Shown piece by piece: positions 8,168 through 13,279 of a stretch of DNA of 13,445 nt. This DNA is from CAYJPK01 sp964372035 (lineage in GTDB: Bacteria > Desulfobacterota > Desulfovibrionia > Desulfovibrionales > Desulfovibrionaceae), in assembly GCA_964372035.1 (NCBI GenBank), contig CAYJPK010000060.1, positions 1 to 13,445 on the forward strand. The letters are read 5' to 3'. The notes under the pieces were generated by a model. The model made no database searches. It was not told the origin of the DNA and saw only the letters and a program-made list of their open reading frames with translations. Position 1 is the stretch's first letter, and every line of letters begins with the position of its first letter. The translations under genes were made by a program, and so were the position numbers.

Positions 8168-8252
8168 TGTAATAAAATAATTTAATTGTTAAAATACACT
8201 ACTTAGAAATGCAAGAATTAAAAAAACATAGTTTACTTTTCTTGCATTTTTT
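8168..8252 (+). repeat. Intergenic repeat, copy 2 (downstream of the second kinase)
   Basis: Same architecture and orientation as copy 1 at 4917-4995: a 27-bp AT-rich block (8168-8194, 24 of 27 positions shared) followed by a TGCAAGAA/TTCTTGCA hairpin and T-run. The short string AATACACTA also occurs in both copies, before the 27-bp block in copy 1 (around 4901-4910) and after it in copy 2 (around 8192-8201). Confidence 0.65.
8207..8252 (+). terminator. Rho-independent terminator after the second kinase
   Basis: Perfect 11-bp arms (AAATGCAAGAA at 8207-8217 and its complement at 8239-8249) enclose a 21-nt A-rich loop, and a run of six T ends at 8252. It separates the kinase from nrfHA, arguing that they are independent transcripts. 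Confidence 0.75.
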
Positions 8253-8265
8253 CTATTATTTATTC

Positions 8266-8279
8266 TTGACTTTTATCAA
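8266..8279. promoter_or_regulatory. FNR/HcpR-like binding site candidate upstream of nrfHA
   Basis: TTGAC-N4-ATCAA matches the FNR consensus TTGAT-N4-ATCAA at nine of ten positions. CRP/FNR-family regulators commonly control nitrite reduction genes, and HcpR does so in sulfate reducers. It lies about 240 nt before the nrfH start, far for a classical activator site unless a distal promoter is used, so the call is tentative. Confidence 0.3.
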
Positions 8280-8451
8280 GCTTTATACTACAAAATAATA
8301 AACATTACCTGCAATCATTGCATTTATCTACATTAAAAGTAATAAGTACATTTTAAAGTTTTCTTTATTATTTTAAGTTTCAAATTTTCAGATTAAATAT
8401 ATTTACATTATAAGTATTACCTTTTAGATTTATTTATAAAATTCATCATTT

Positions 8452-8480
8452 TTTGAAATTGAGTTCAAATGCCTTAAAAT
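8452..8480 (+). promoter_or_regulatory. Candidate nrfHA promoter overlapped by an 18-bp palindrome
   Basis: A perfect inverted repeat TTTGAA-N6-TTCAAA (8452-8469) has the 6-6-6 geometry of CRP/FNR-family operators. It overlaps a -35-like TTGAAA (8453-8458), and TAAAAT (8475-8480) stands 16 nt downstream as a -10. Transcription would start near 8487 and leave a roughly 35-nt leader with the strong ribosome site. Overlap with the -35 would suggest repression by whatever binds the palindrome. This is inference from sequence only. Confidence 0.35.
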
Positions 8481-8521
8481 TGAAATTTCTGTGATTTTTT
8501 TTATATAATTAAGGAGGTATC

Positions 8522-8980
8522 ATGAAGTCATCGTTTATAATTTTATTTATTGGCATATTCATTGGCGTATGCGGCTTTGCTGGTTCAATGTATGCAATTG
8601 AGCGTACAAATGAGCGAGCCTTTTGTGCATCATGCCATATTATGTTACCAGCATCAGTTTCAAACAAGTTATCAACACATGCTGATTTAGCGTGTAATGA
8701 TTGTCATTTACCTCATGATACCACCGTAAATTATTTAGTTACAAAGGCTAAGCTTGGGCTTACTGATATGTATATCAATGCCACTGGTAATTATGATGTT
8801 CCTGTTATGGCAACTGATAGCATGAAAGTAATAATTAATGATAATTGTATACGATGTCATAGAATGACAAATATGAATATTGCAGTTCTAGAGGCAAAAG
8901 ACAGTTGTGTATCATGCCATCGCAATGTAACACACCAAAGAATGAAACCTATTGACACAAGGATAGTAAGTTATGAATAA
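8522..8980 (+). CDS. nrfH: NrfH, tetraheme cytochrome c quinol dehydrogenase subunit of nitrite reductase
   Basis: NapC/NirT-family membrane anchor of 152 residues that oxidises menaquinol and hands electrons to NrfA. One N-terminal helix (about 5-26) fixes it in the inner membrane with the heme domain in the periplasm. Four CxxCH heme sites are visible at C35-H39, C58-H62, C109-H113 and C129-H133. The first reads CASCHIM, so M41 takes the place of the unusual heme-1 Met ligand (CxxCHxM) known from the Desulfovibrio vulgaris NrfH structure. The length is close to that family (about 150-160). A perfect AAGGAGGT precedes the ATG by 3-4 nt. Its last 8 nt overlap the nrfA start, so the two subunits are translationally coupled. 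This is the two-gene nrfHA type of delta- and epsilon-proteobacteria, not the nrfABCD type of enterobacteria. Confidence 0.96.
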   Translation: MKSSFIILFIGIFIGVCGFAGSMYAIERTNERAFCASCHIMLPASVSNKLSTHADLACNDCHLPHDTTVNYLVTKAKLGLTDMYINATGNYDVPVMATDSMKVIINDNCIRCHRMTNMNIAVLEAKDSCVSCHRNVTHQRMKPIDTRIVSYE

Positions 8981-10523
8981 AATTCCTTATTTACTCGCAT
9001 GTAGCTTTGTTTTCATGGCATTATTACTAGTTGGTTGCGATGACTCTAAAGTCACAACAGAACTCAAAACACCAGTCTATAGCACTGGGCTTGGTGAAAA
9101 AGAATATAAGCTTACACCATTTTTAGAGGAATTTCCAGAACATGCCGCTTCCTATAAGCGTAATGATGAAACTGAAATAATGACTGACTATAAAGGCTCA
9201 ATCAATTACAGGAAAAATGATAACGTTAATCCTTTACGAAAAGGCTTTAAGCATGCTCAACCATATATAAAAAATTTATGGCTCGGCTATCCTTTTATGT
9301 ATGAATATAATGAAGCACGTGGTCATACTTTAGCTATTCATGATTTTGTAGAGATTGACCGCATCAATAGATATGCTGAAAAAGGTGGATTGCCTGCTAC
9401 ATGCTGGAATTGTAAGACTCCTCAAATGGTACCACTTTTAGAAAAATATGGTGACAAGTTCTGGTCGATGGACGTTAATGATTTTCGTACAACTATAGAT
9501 CCTGTTGAAGATACAATTGGTTGTGCTAACTGCCATAATTCTGAAACTATGGAGCTTCAACTTTACAGTGAACCACTTAAAGTATGGCTAGAAGAAAGTG
9601 GACAAGATATCGAAAAAATTTCACGTAATGATATGCGTAGCTTAGTATGTGCGCAATGTCACGTTGAATACTATTTCACTGACCCTGGTCAAGGCGCATC
9701 TAAAAAACCTGTATTCCCATGGGCTAATGGTTTTGACCCTAAGGACATGTATGAGTATTACAAATCTCATGGTGACGGTAAAATGGCTGGCTTTGAAGGG
9801 CAATTTACTGATTGGGTACACCCAGCTTCTGGAACACCAATGATTAAAATGCAGCACCCAGAGTATGAAACATGGATAAATGGAACTCACGGGGCAGCTG
9901 GTGTATCATGTGCTGATTGTCATATGCCATATGTTTTAGCAGAAGATAAACAAAAAATGTCCTCACATTGGTGGACTAGCCCACTTAAAGATGCTGAAAT
10001 GCGTGCATGTCGTCAATGTCACTCTGATAAAAGCCCTGAATATTTACGTGAACGTGTAATTTATACACAACAAAAAACATTTGACCAGTTATTAGTCGCA
10101 CAAGAATTTTCAGTAAAAGCTCATGAAGCTATTAGACTAGCACTTTCGTCAGAATCTAAAGATCCAAATTTTGATGAATTAATTTTAAAAGCACGTGATA
10201 ATGTTCGTAAAGCTCAACTTTATTGGGATTATGTATCAGCTGAAAACAGTGTTGGTTTCCACAACCCTACCAAAGCACTTGATACTTTAGCAAGCTCAAT
10301 TGTTACGAGCCAAGAGGCTATAAATTTAGCAATGCAAGCTGCAAATTACACAACAGCAGCCACATTATCGCAAGACATTAAAACTCTCGTGCCACCAATT
10401 CTTGAAATGTCAAGAAAATTGCAACAAGATAAAGAATATTTACAAACACATGTTTGGCTAAAGATTCTACCAACACTCCAAGAAGCTGAACTATATTGGG
10501 AAGGTAGTAAAAAAGCACACTAA
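8973..10523 (+). CDS. nrfA: NrfA, ammonia-forming pentaheme cytochrome c nitrite reductase, predicted lipoprotein
   Basis: Catalyses six-electron reduction of nitrite to ammonium in the periplasm, fed by NrfH. It has 516 residues. Heme sites: the catalytic CxxCK type at C144-C147-K148 (CWNCK) and four CxxCH at C184, C226, C313 and C346. Matching the family by eye, the active-site residues are R116 (EARGH), Y233 in CHVEYYF (next to Ca-ligand E232) and H283 (WVHP), with K292/Q294 of KMQHPE as calcium-site residues and H430 (GFHNP) as a distal heme ligand. The N-terminus has a lipobox (LVGC) with C22 as the lipidation site, followed by two Asp. Asp after the lipidated Cys is an inner-membrane retention signal in enterobacteria, which would keep it next to NrfH. 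An AAGGA site lies inside the nrfH end. No nrfI-type heme lyase gene is nearby, although the CWNCK heme usually needs a dedicated lyase. Confidence 0.97.
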   Translation: MNKIPYLLACSFVFMALLLVGCDDSKVTTELKTPVYSTGLGEKEYKLTPFLEEFPEHAASYKRNDETEIMTDYKGSINYRKNDNVNPLRKGFKHAQPYIKNLWLGYPFMYEYNEARGHTLAIHDFVEIDRINRYAEKGGLPATCWNCKTPQMVPLLEKYGDKFWSMDVNDFRTTIDPVEDTIGCANCHNSETMELQLYSEPLKVWLEESGQDIEKISRNDMRSLVCAQCHVEYYFTDPGQGASKKPVFPWANGFDPKDMYEYYKSHGDGKMAGFEGQFTDWVHPASGTPMIKMQHPEYETWINGTHGAAGVSCADCHMPYVLAEDKQKMSSHWWTSPLKDAEMRACRQCHSDKSPEYLRERVIYTQQKTFDQLLVAQEFSVKAHEAIRLALSSESKDPNFDELILKARDNVRKAQLYWDYVSAENSVGFHNPTKALDTLASSIVTSQEAINLAMQAANYTTAATLSQDIKTLVPPILEMSRKLQQDKEYLQTHVWLKILPTLQEAELYWEGSKKAH

Positions 10524-10536
10524 AGATAATCTTTAG
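10520..10536 (+). other. Stem-loop over the nrfA stop codon
   Basis: Seven-bp arms CTAAAGA/TCTTTAG with a TAA loop span the nrfA stop codon (10521-10523). There is no T-run after it, so it is not a standard terminator; it may protect the mRNA 3' end or be incidental. Confidence 0.4.
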
Positions 10537-10551
10537 CCTTAACCATAAACC

Positions 10552-10600
10552 GTCGACATTTGGGAGATCGAATTAACACTATGATTTTCTAAATGTCGAC
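10552..10600 (+). other. Strong strand-specific RNA stem-loop (19 bp, 11-nt loop)
   Basis: Bases 10552-10570 pair without interruption with 10582-10600 in the plus-strand transcript: 15 Watson-Crick and 4 G-U pairs, closing an 11-nt loop (AATTAACACTA). The outer ten pairs (GTCGACATTT) are perfect in DNA. The G-U pairs all become A-C mismatches on the other strand, so the full helix forms only in a plus-strand RNA. It begins 29 nt after the nrfA stop and has no U-run behind it. Confidence 0.65.
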
Positions 10601-10749
10601 TACATATTTTAGTACTTTGAGTGAATTTACAATATGTAACAATTTAGTTTTGCATTTCTATATAGTCGAAGCTAAAAAAGTCATTTTTAATGTCTTTTTC
10701 AAGTGGCTTCGCCACGCAGGCACGTCCACTTCAAACACCCTTCAGAGAT

Positions 10750-10767
10750 GCTAGAAGTAAATTCTAG
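10750..10767 (+). terminator. Weak rho-independent terminator candidate
   Basis: A 7-bp stem GCTAGAA/TTCTAGC with a GTAAA loop is followed directly by TTGTTTTG. It could end the nrfHA transcript or a small RNA from the intergenic region. The stem is short and the T-run interrupted, so this is tentative. Confidence 0.4.
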
Positions 10768-10909
10768 CTTGTTTTGTGTGACACAGTCGGTGATAGTAAT
10801 TTCATCTGCAATTACTATATTTTCAGTTTTAAGGCAAAATGCAACATTTTATTTAAAGATTCATGTTTAGGTTTTAAGTTTATAAGTAATATACTACTAT
10901 GGAGGCTTT

Positions 10910-11209
10910 ATGAAAAAGGTGACTTATTTTTTAGTTTTTGCTTTAATTTCTTTTTTTTCCTTTGCGAATTTTAACTCAGCAAGTGCTGACATGAAAGGTA
11001 AAGAGCTTTATTCTTCATGCTCTTCTTGTCACAATTCCCAAAAAAGAAACCTCGCTGGAAAACCAGCCGATGTGCTTGTCAAAAAATTCAACGCTATTCA
11101 AGCTGGAGATTTTAAATCTGGTGCAAGAAAAAAAATGAAAGATTTATTTATGTCTATGTCTGATTCTGATAAAGTAGCTCTGGCGAAATATCTTAACATG
11201 ATGAAATAA
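10910..11209 (+). CDS. Periplasmic monoheme cytochrome c (c553 / class I type)
   Basis: Small soluble electron carrier of 99 residues. A Sec signal peptide covers about 1-26 (MKK, a Phe-rich hydrophobic core, cleavage around SASA), leaving a mature protein of about 73 residues, close to Desulfovibrio cytochrome c553 (about 80). The single heme site is C37-S-S-C40-H41. M76, in RKKMKD and eight residues before SDSD, aligns with the distal Met ligand of c553, and the C-terminal helix ends LAKYLNMMK as in that family (ADYM). The strong ribosome site GGAGG stands 4 nt before the ATG. It lies downstream of nrfA on the same strand but 386 nt away with candidate terminators between, so it is probably a separate transcript. 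Donor and acceptor are unknown; in sulfate reducers c553 is linked to formate or lactate oxidation. A link to NrfHA is possible by proximity only. Confidence 0.88.
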   Translation: MKKVTYFLVFALISFFSFANFNSASADMKGKELYSSCSSCHNSQKRNLAGKPADVLVKKFNAIQAGDFKSGARKKMKDLFMSMSDSDKVALAKYLNMMK

Positions 11210-11226
11210 TACTATTAAAAAATCAA

Positions 11227-11259
11227 AAAAGGCATGAACTTACTTATTTCATGCCTTTT
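11227..11259. terminator. Bidirectional rho-independent terminator between convergent genes
   Basis: Perfect 12-bp arms AAAAGGCATGAA/TTCATGCCTTTT enclose a 9-nt loop. A T-run follows on the plus strand and an A-run precedes (T-run on the minus strand), so it can end both the c553 transcript and the convergent nfeD-SPFH transcript. The GC core (GGCATG) makes it the most canonical terminator in the window. Confidence 0.88.
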
Positions 11260-11277
11260 GTTTTAATTTTAAAAAAA

Positions 11278-12204
11278 TTAATCTTTTGTTTTATTAACAA
11301 TTTGCATCATACTTGCCACCATTGAAGCAGTGTCTGCAACATTTGATGGAATAATCATGGTATTACTTTCTTTTGCCATTTTGCCAAACTGTTCAATATA
11401 AGATTCAGCAAGCCTGATTTTTGCAGCTGTAATACCAGTTTCAGAGTCTAACTCATTAGCAATCATGCGAATACTTTCAGCCGTTGCAGTTGCTACAGTC
11501 CTAATTTGGGCAGCTTCACCTTCTGCATTATTTTTGATAGATTGCATTTCGCCTTCTGATTGAGCAATTGCAGCAGCTTTAGCACCTTCAGCTAAGTTCT
11601 TTTGTGACTGCATTTCACCTTCTGATTGAGCAATAACAGCACGCTTTTCACGCTCTGCTCGCATTTGCTTTTCCATTGCTTCCATAACAGTTTGTGGCGG
11701 CTTAATATCACGAAGTTCATAACGCAAAACCTTAATTCCCCATGGAGCTGTGGCACTATCTAGAGCTTCAACAACTTCTTGGTTAATATTAGCACGCTCT
11801 TCAAAAGTACGATCAAGTTCCATTTTACCAATTGCAGATCTAAGAGCTGTCTGTGCTAATTGCACAGCACCGTATTTGAAATCATCAATACCATATGCAG
11901 ACTTTTCCGGTGTAATTACTTGTAAGTATAAAAAGCCATCAATAGTTACACTAACATTATCTTTTGTAATACACATTTGCTCTGGCACATCAAGTACTTG
12001 TTCTTTTAGTGAACGCTGATATGCTACCTTGTCAATAAATGGTATTAAAATATGAAAGCCTGCAAATAAAACTGTATGAAATTTTCCTAATCGTTCAACT
12101 ACATAAGCACCTTGATTTGGTACAACTACAGCTGTTTTGATTATTGCAATCATTACAATTACTGCTATGATAGCGAAAAAAATATAACCCTCAAAACCAT
12201 ACAT
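11278..12204 (-). CDS. SPFH/band-7 (stomatin/prohibitin-like, QmcA-type) membrane protein
   Basis: Membrane-microdomain scaffold protein of 308 residues. An N-terminal hydrophobic segment (about 8-28) anchors it. The band-7 domain follows (about 25-185) with the family signatures VVPNQGAYVVERLGKF, PGFH-like AGFHILIPF, VPEQMCITKDNVSVTIDG, and PWGIKVLRYELRDIKPP at about 154-170. Beyond it comes an Ala/Glu-rich coiled coil (about 175-250) containing a 22-residue tandem repeat, then a C-terminal helix region (YIEQFGKMAKESNTMIIPSN), which is typical of QmcA and bacterial stomatins. Such proteins oligomerise and organise membrane proteins or protease partners. The gene starts 11 nt after the nfeD-like gene, with its AGGAG ribosome site overlapping that gene's stop codon, so the two form an operon. 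This NfeD-stomatin pairing is common in bacteria. The E. coli counterpart pair is qmcA-ybbJ. Confidence 0.95.
   Translation of the reverse strand: MYGFEGYIFFAIIAVIVMIAIIKTAVVVPNQGAYVVERLGKFHTVLFAGFHILIPFIDKVAYQRSLKEQVLDVPEQMCITKDNVSVTIDGFLYLQVITPEKSAYGIDDFKYGAVQLAQTALRSAIGKMELDRTFEERANINQEVVEALDSATAPWGIKVLRYELRDIKPPQTVMEAMEKQMRAEREKRAVIAQSEGEMQSQKNLAEGAKAAAIAQSEGEMQSIKNNAEGEAAQIRTVATATAESIRMIANELDSETGITAAKIRLAESYIEQFGKMAKESNTMIIPSNVADTASMVASMMQIVNKTKD
11503..11634 (-). repeat. Two tandem 66-bp (22-residue) repeats inside the SPFH coiled coil
   Basis: Residues 191-212 and 213-234 are a tandem duplication: IAQSEGEMQS occurs at 191 and again at 213, each followed by a KN-x-AEG segment. The DNA is also similar, so the duplication is fairly recent or kept by conversion. 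Twenty-two residues is two 11-residue units, a period compatible with right-handed or straight coiled coils, so the copy likely lengthens the rod without breaking it. Confidence 0.8.
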
Positions 12205-12215
12205 ATTAAAAACTC

Positions 12216-12641
12216 CTAATCTTTTACTGTTTCAACAATTAAGATGAGTGCATCATCTTTTACACTCTCAACAATAAGACAATCTTTGTTAATTTCAATA
12301 TGTTCAGTTGAAGTTGCCTTCCAAAAGCTCCCTCCAGCAGAAATTTCACCTATTTTATTTGGAAAAATTTCCTTTGAAACTGTAGCATATTGACCAATCA
12401 AAGGGTGTTCATTGTTAGATGTTTTTCCAATAAAAATATTCTTTAAGGTCTTTCGCAAAAATAAAAGTGATACAACTGAATTTAATGAAAAAGCAAAGAG
12501 CTGCATCGCCAAACTATAATCAAACCATGCAACAGCTGCCGCACATAATGCTCCAAAACTAAAGAACAAACAGAAAAAAGCAGGGCTTAATAATTCAAAT
12601 ATTAATAAGCCTGCCCAAAGAACTAACCATACAATAGTCAT
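12216..12641 (-). CDS. NfeD-like membrane protein (short form) partner of the SPFH protein
   Basis: Protein of 141 residues with three predicted membrane helices at about 3-18, 20-40 and 45-63, followed by a soluble C-terminal OB-fold-like domain (about 78-141: LIGQYATVSKEI, GGSFWKATS, INKDCLIVESVKDDALIL), the usual layout of short NfeD/YbbJ proteins. These pair with stomatin/SPFH proteins and are thought to assist membrane-domain assembly or quality control; they lack the protease domain of long NfeD, and none is seen here. The ribosome site AAGGTGA precedes the ATG. The protein ends with a small repeat IVESVKD/IVETVKD. It is the first gene of the two-gene minus-strand operon with the SPFH gene. 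A perfect -10 (TATAAT on the minus strand, 12663-12668) lies upstream, without a good -35. Confidence 0.9.
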   Translation of the reverse strand: MTIVWLVLWAGLLIFELLSPAFFCLFFSFGALCAAAVAWFDYSLAMQLFAFSLNSVVSLLFLRKTLKNIFIGKTSNNEHPLIGQYATVSKEIFPNKIGEISAGGSFWKATSTEHIEINKDCLIVESVKDDALILIVETVKD

Positions 12642-12972
12642 ATTATCACCTTAATTTAAATTATTATATGATTTTTTTAATATGATTATCACATAATAAA
12701 TCACTGCCCTGTTTTTTAGCTAAATACCAATTAATAAGCTAATATATTTAGCGTGTTAACATTTATTTTGCTAAAAAACAAGAGCTTTATTTTAAATAAT
12801 TTCTTATCTAAACATAAACTTTATGCAATTATAAACTAAAATAATACTTTTAACTTATTGAAAACGTAGTCTTACAAGTGAAACGTAAGTAAACATGGAA
12901 AAGATAAATCTAATAAACTGTGGAAACTTGGAATTAAATCAAAATGAGAAATGTGAATAGGTTAAATTTTTA
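12642..12972. other. 331-nt AT-rich intergenic region with nested inverted repeats
   Basis: No gene is supported. The left end should carry the nfeD-like promoter (minus-strand TATAAT at 12663-12668). Two overlapping inverted repeats occupy 12710-12780. The rest (12781-12972) shows no clear signal and no recognisable transposase orfB coding sequence, although an IS3-type orfA-like gene ends at 12973. Confidence 0.5.
12710..12780. repeat. Nested inverted repeats upstream of the nfeD-SPFH operon
   Basis: Perfect 11-bp arms TGTTTTTTAGC (12710-12720) and its complement (12770-12780) are separated by 49 nt. Within them an 8-bp pair GCTAAATA (12719-12726) and TATTTAGC (12745-12752) shares bases with the outer left arm, so the two pairings are mutually exclusive in part. 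This could be a cruciform, a pair of operator half sites or the ends of a tiny mobile element; no target duplication could be confirmed. Confidence 0.45.
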
Positions 12973-13269
12973 TTATTGTCTTATCTCATACTCTTCACCA
13001 TAGCTTTGCAGGTGAATTTCTTGTAAATAAGCTATTTCCGCTCTAAGATAGAGAATTTCCTCTTCATGTGACAAAAATTGTTTTTTGTCTGGTACGCCAG
13101 TTAAAAGTTCGCTTGCGTGATATTTTTTTACCCATTCACGCAAAGTTTTTGTATCCTTAATACCGAGCTCTTTGCATAAGGATTTATAGCCTTTTTCACC
13201 TTTAAGATATTCCTTAACAGCTTTTAGCTTAAAGTGTTGGGAATATGTATTGAATTTACGATTTGGCAT
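12973..13269 (-). CDS. Orphan IS3/IS150-type OrfA-like helix-turn-helix protein (transposase remnant)
   Basis: About 98 residues from the ATG at 13269, chosen because GGAG (13276-13279) stands 6 nt before it; an upstream in-frame ATG at 13281 overlaps that site. The N-terminal half matches transposase OrfA helix-turn-helix proteins: FKLKAVKEYLKGEKGYKSLCKELGIKDTKTLREWVKKY-type pattern, with the recognition helix in TLREWVKKY. A Leu-rich stretch (EEILYLRAEIAYLQ) resembles the start of the OrfA leucine zipper, but the last 14 or so residues diverge from the usual AYLKKL ending. No orfB with a DDE catalytic domain follows in the 300 nt downstream and no terminal inverted repeats were identified. 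It is therefore either the decayed remnant of an insertion sequence or a domesticated DNA-binding protein. Confidence 0.7.
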   Translation of the reverse strand: MPNRKFNTYSQHFKLKAVKEYLKGEKGYKSLCKELGIKDTKTLREWVKKYHASELLTGVPDKKQFLSHEEEILYLRAEIAYLQEIHLQSYGEEYEIRQ

Positions 13270-13275
13270 AACATA

Positions 13276-13279
13276 CTCC
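13276..13279 (-). promoter_or_regulatory. Shine-Dalgarno (GGAG) that selects the ATG at 13269
   Basis: On the minus strand GGAG lies 6 nt before the ATG at 13269 and overlaps an earlier in-frame ATG (13281) in the string AAAAATGGAGT. The arrangement is the same as at the beta-helix gene (3543-3557), so the downstream ATG is favoured in both. Confidence 0.6.

Larger units (their letters stand above)
8117..8521 (+). other. 405-nt intergenic region upstream of nrfHA
   Basis: No gene is visible. The left third ends the second kinase transcript (repeat copy 2 with its terminator). The rest is very AT-rich and should hold the nrfHA control region: an FNR-like half-symmetric site at 8266-8279, an 18-bp palindrome at 8452-8469 overlapping a candidate promoter, and a perfect ribosome-binding site (AAGGAGGT, 8511-8518). 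Confidence 0.6.
10524..10909 (+). other. Stem-loop-rich intergenic region between nrfA and the c553 gene (possible structured RNA)
   Basis: No protein-coding gene is supported in these 386 nt. Consecutive inverted repeats occur at 10552-10600 (19-bp helix), 10667-10711 (CGAAGC/GCTTCG closing AAAAAG/CTTTTT and CATT/AATG inner stems), 10701-10731 (AAGTGG/CCACTT) with an alternative 10703-10715 (GTGGC/GCCAC), 10750-10767 (GCTAGAA/TTCTAGC, then TTGTTTTG), 10775-10785 (TGTGT-G-ACACA) and 10793-10818 (9-bp arms ATAGTAATT). The stretch of about 40 nt from 10700 to 10740 is markedly richer in G+C than its surroundings. GC-rich structured islands in AT-rich genomes often mark non-coding RNAs, but no known RNA family is recognised here. 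The right part should also contain the c553 promoter; no clear -35/-10 pair stands out. Confidence 0.45.

Noticed and set aside
8480..8509. TTGAAA-N18-TATAAT directly before nrfH, the best promoter match in the gap
   Set aside because: Transcription would start at about 8516, inside the Shine-Dalgarno sequence, leaving no usable leader; the upstream promoter candidate fits better.
10774..10974. 66-codon open frame overlapping the start of the c553 gene
   Set aside because: No ribosome site, low-complexity Phe-rich translation, and it overlaps a clear cytochrome gene in another frame.
8522..11209. Treating nrfH, nrfA and the c553 gene as one operon
   Set aside because: 386 nt with a terminator-like hairpin (10750-10767) separates nrfA from the c553 gene, so co-transcription is not supported by the sequence alone.
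12895..12960. Tiny frame of about 21 codons in the gap left of the OrfA-like gene
   Set aside because: No ribosome-binding site, no similarity to a known peptide and no conserved context.
12660..12972. Possible orfB remnant downstream of the OrfA-like gene
   Set aside because: Reading the minus strand gives frequent stops and no DDE-domain motifs.
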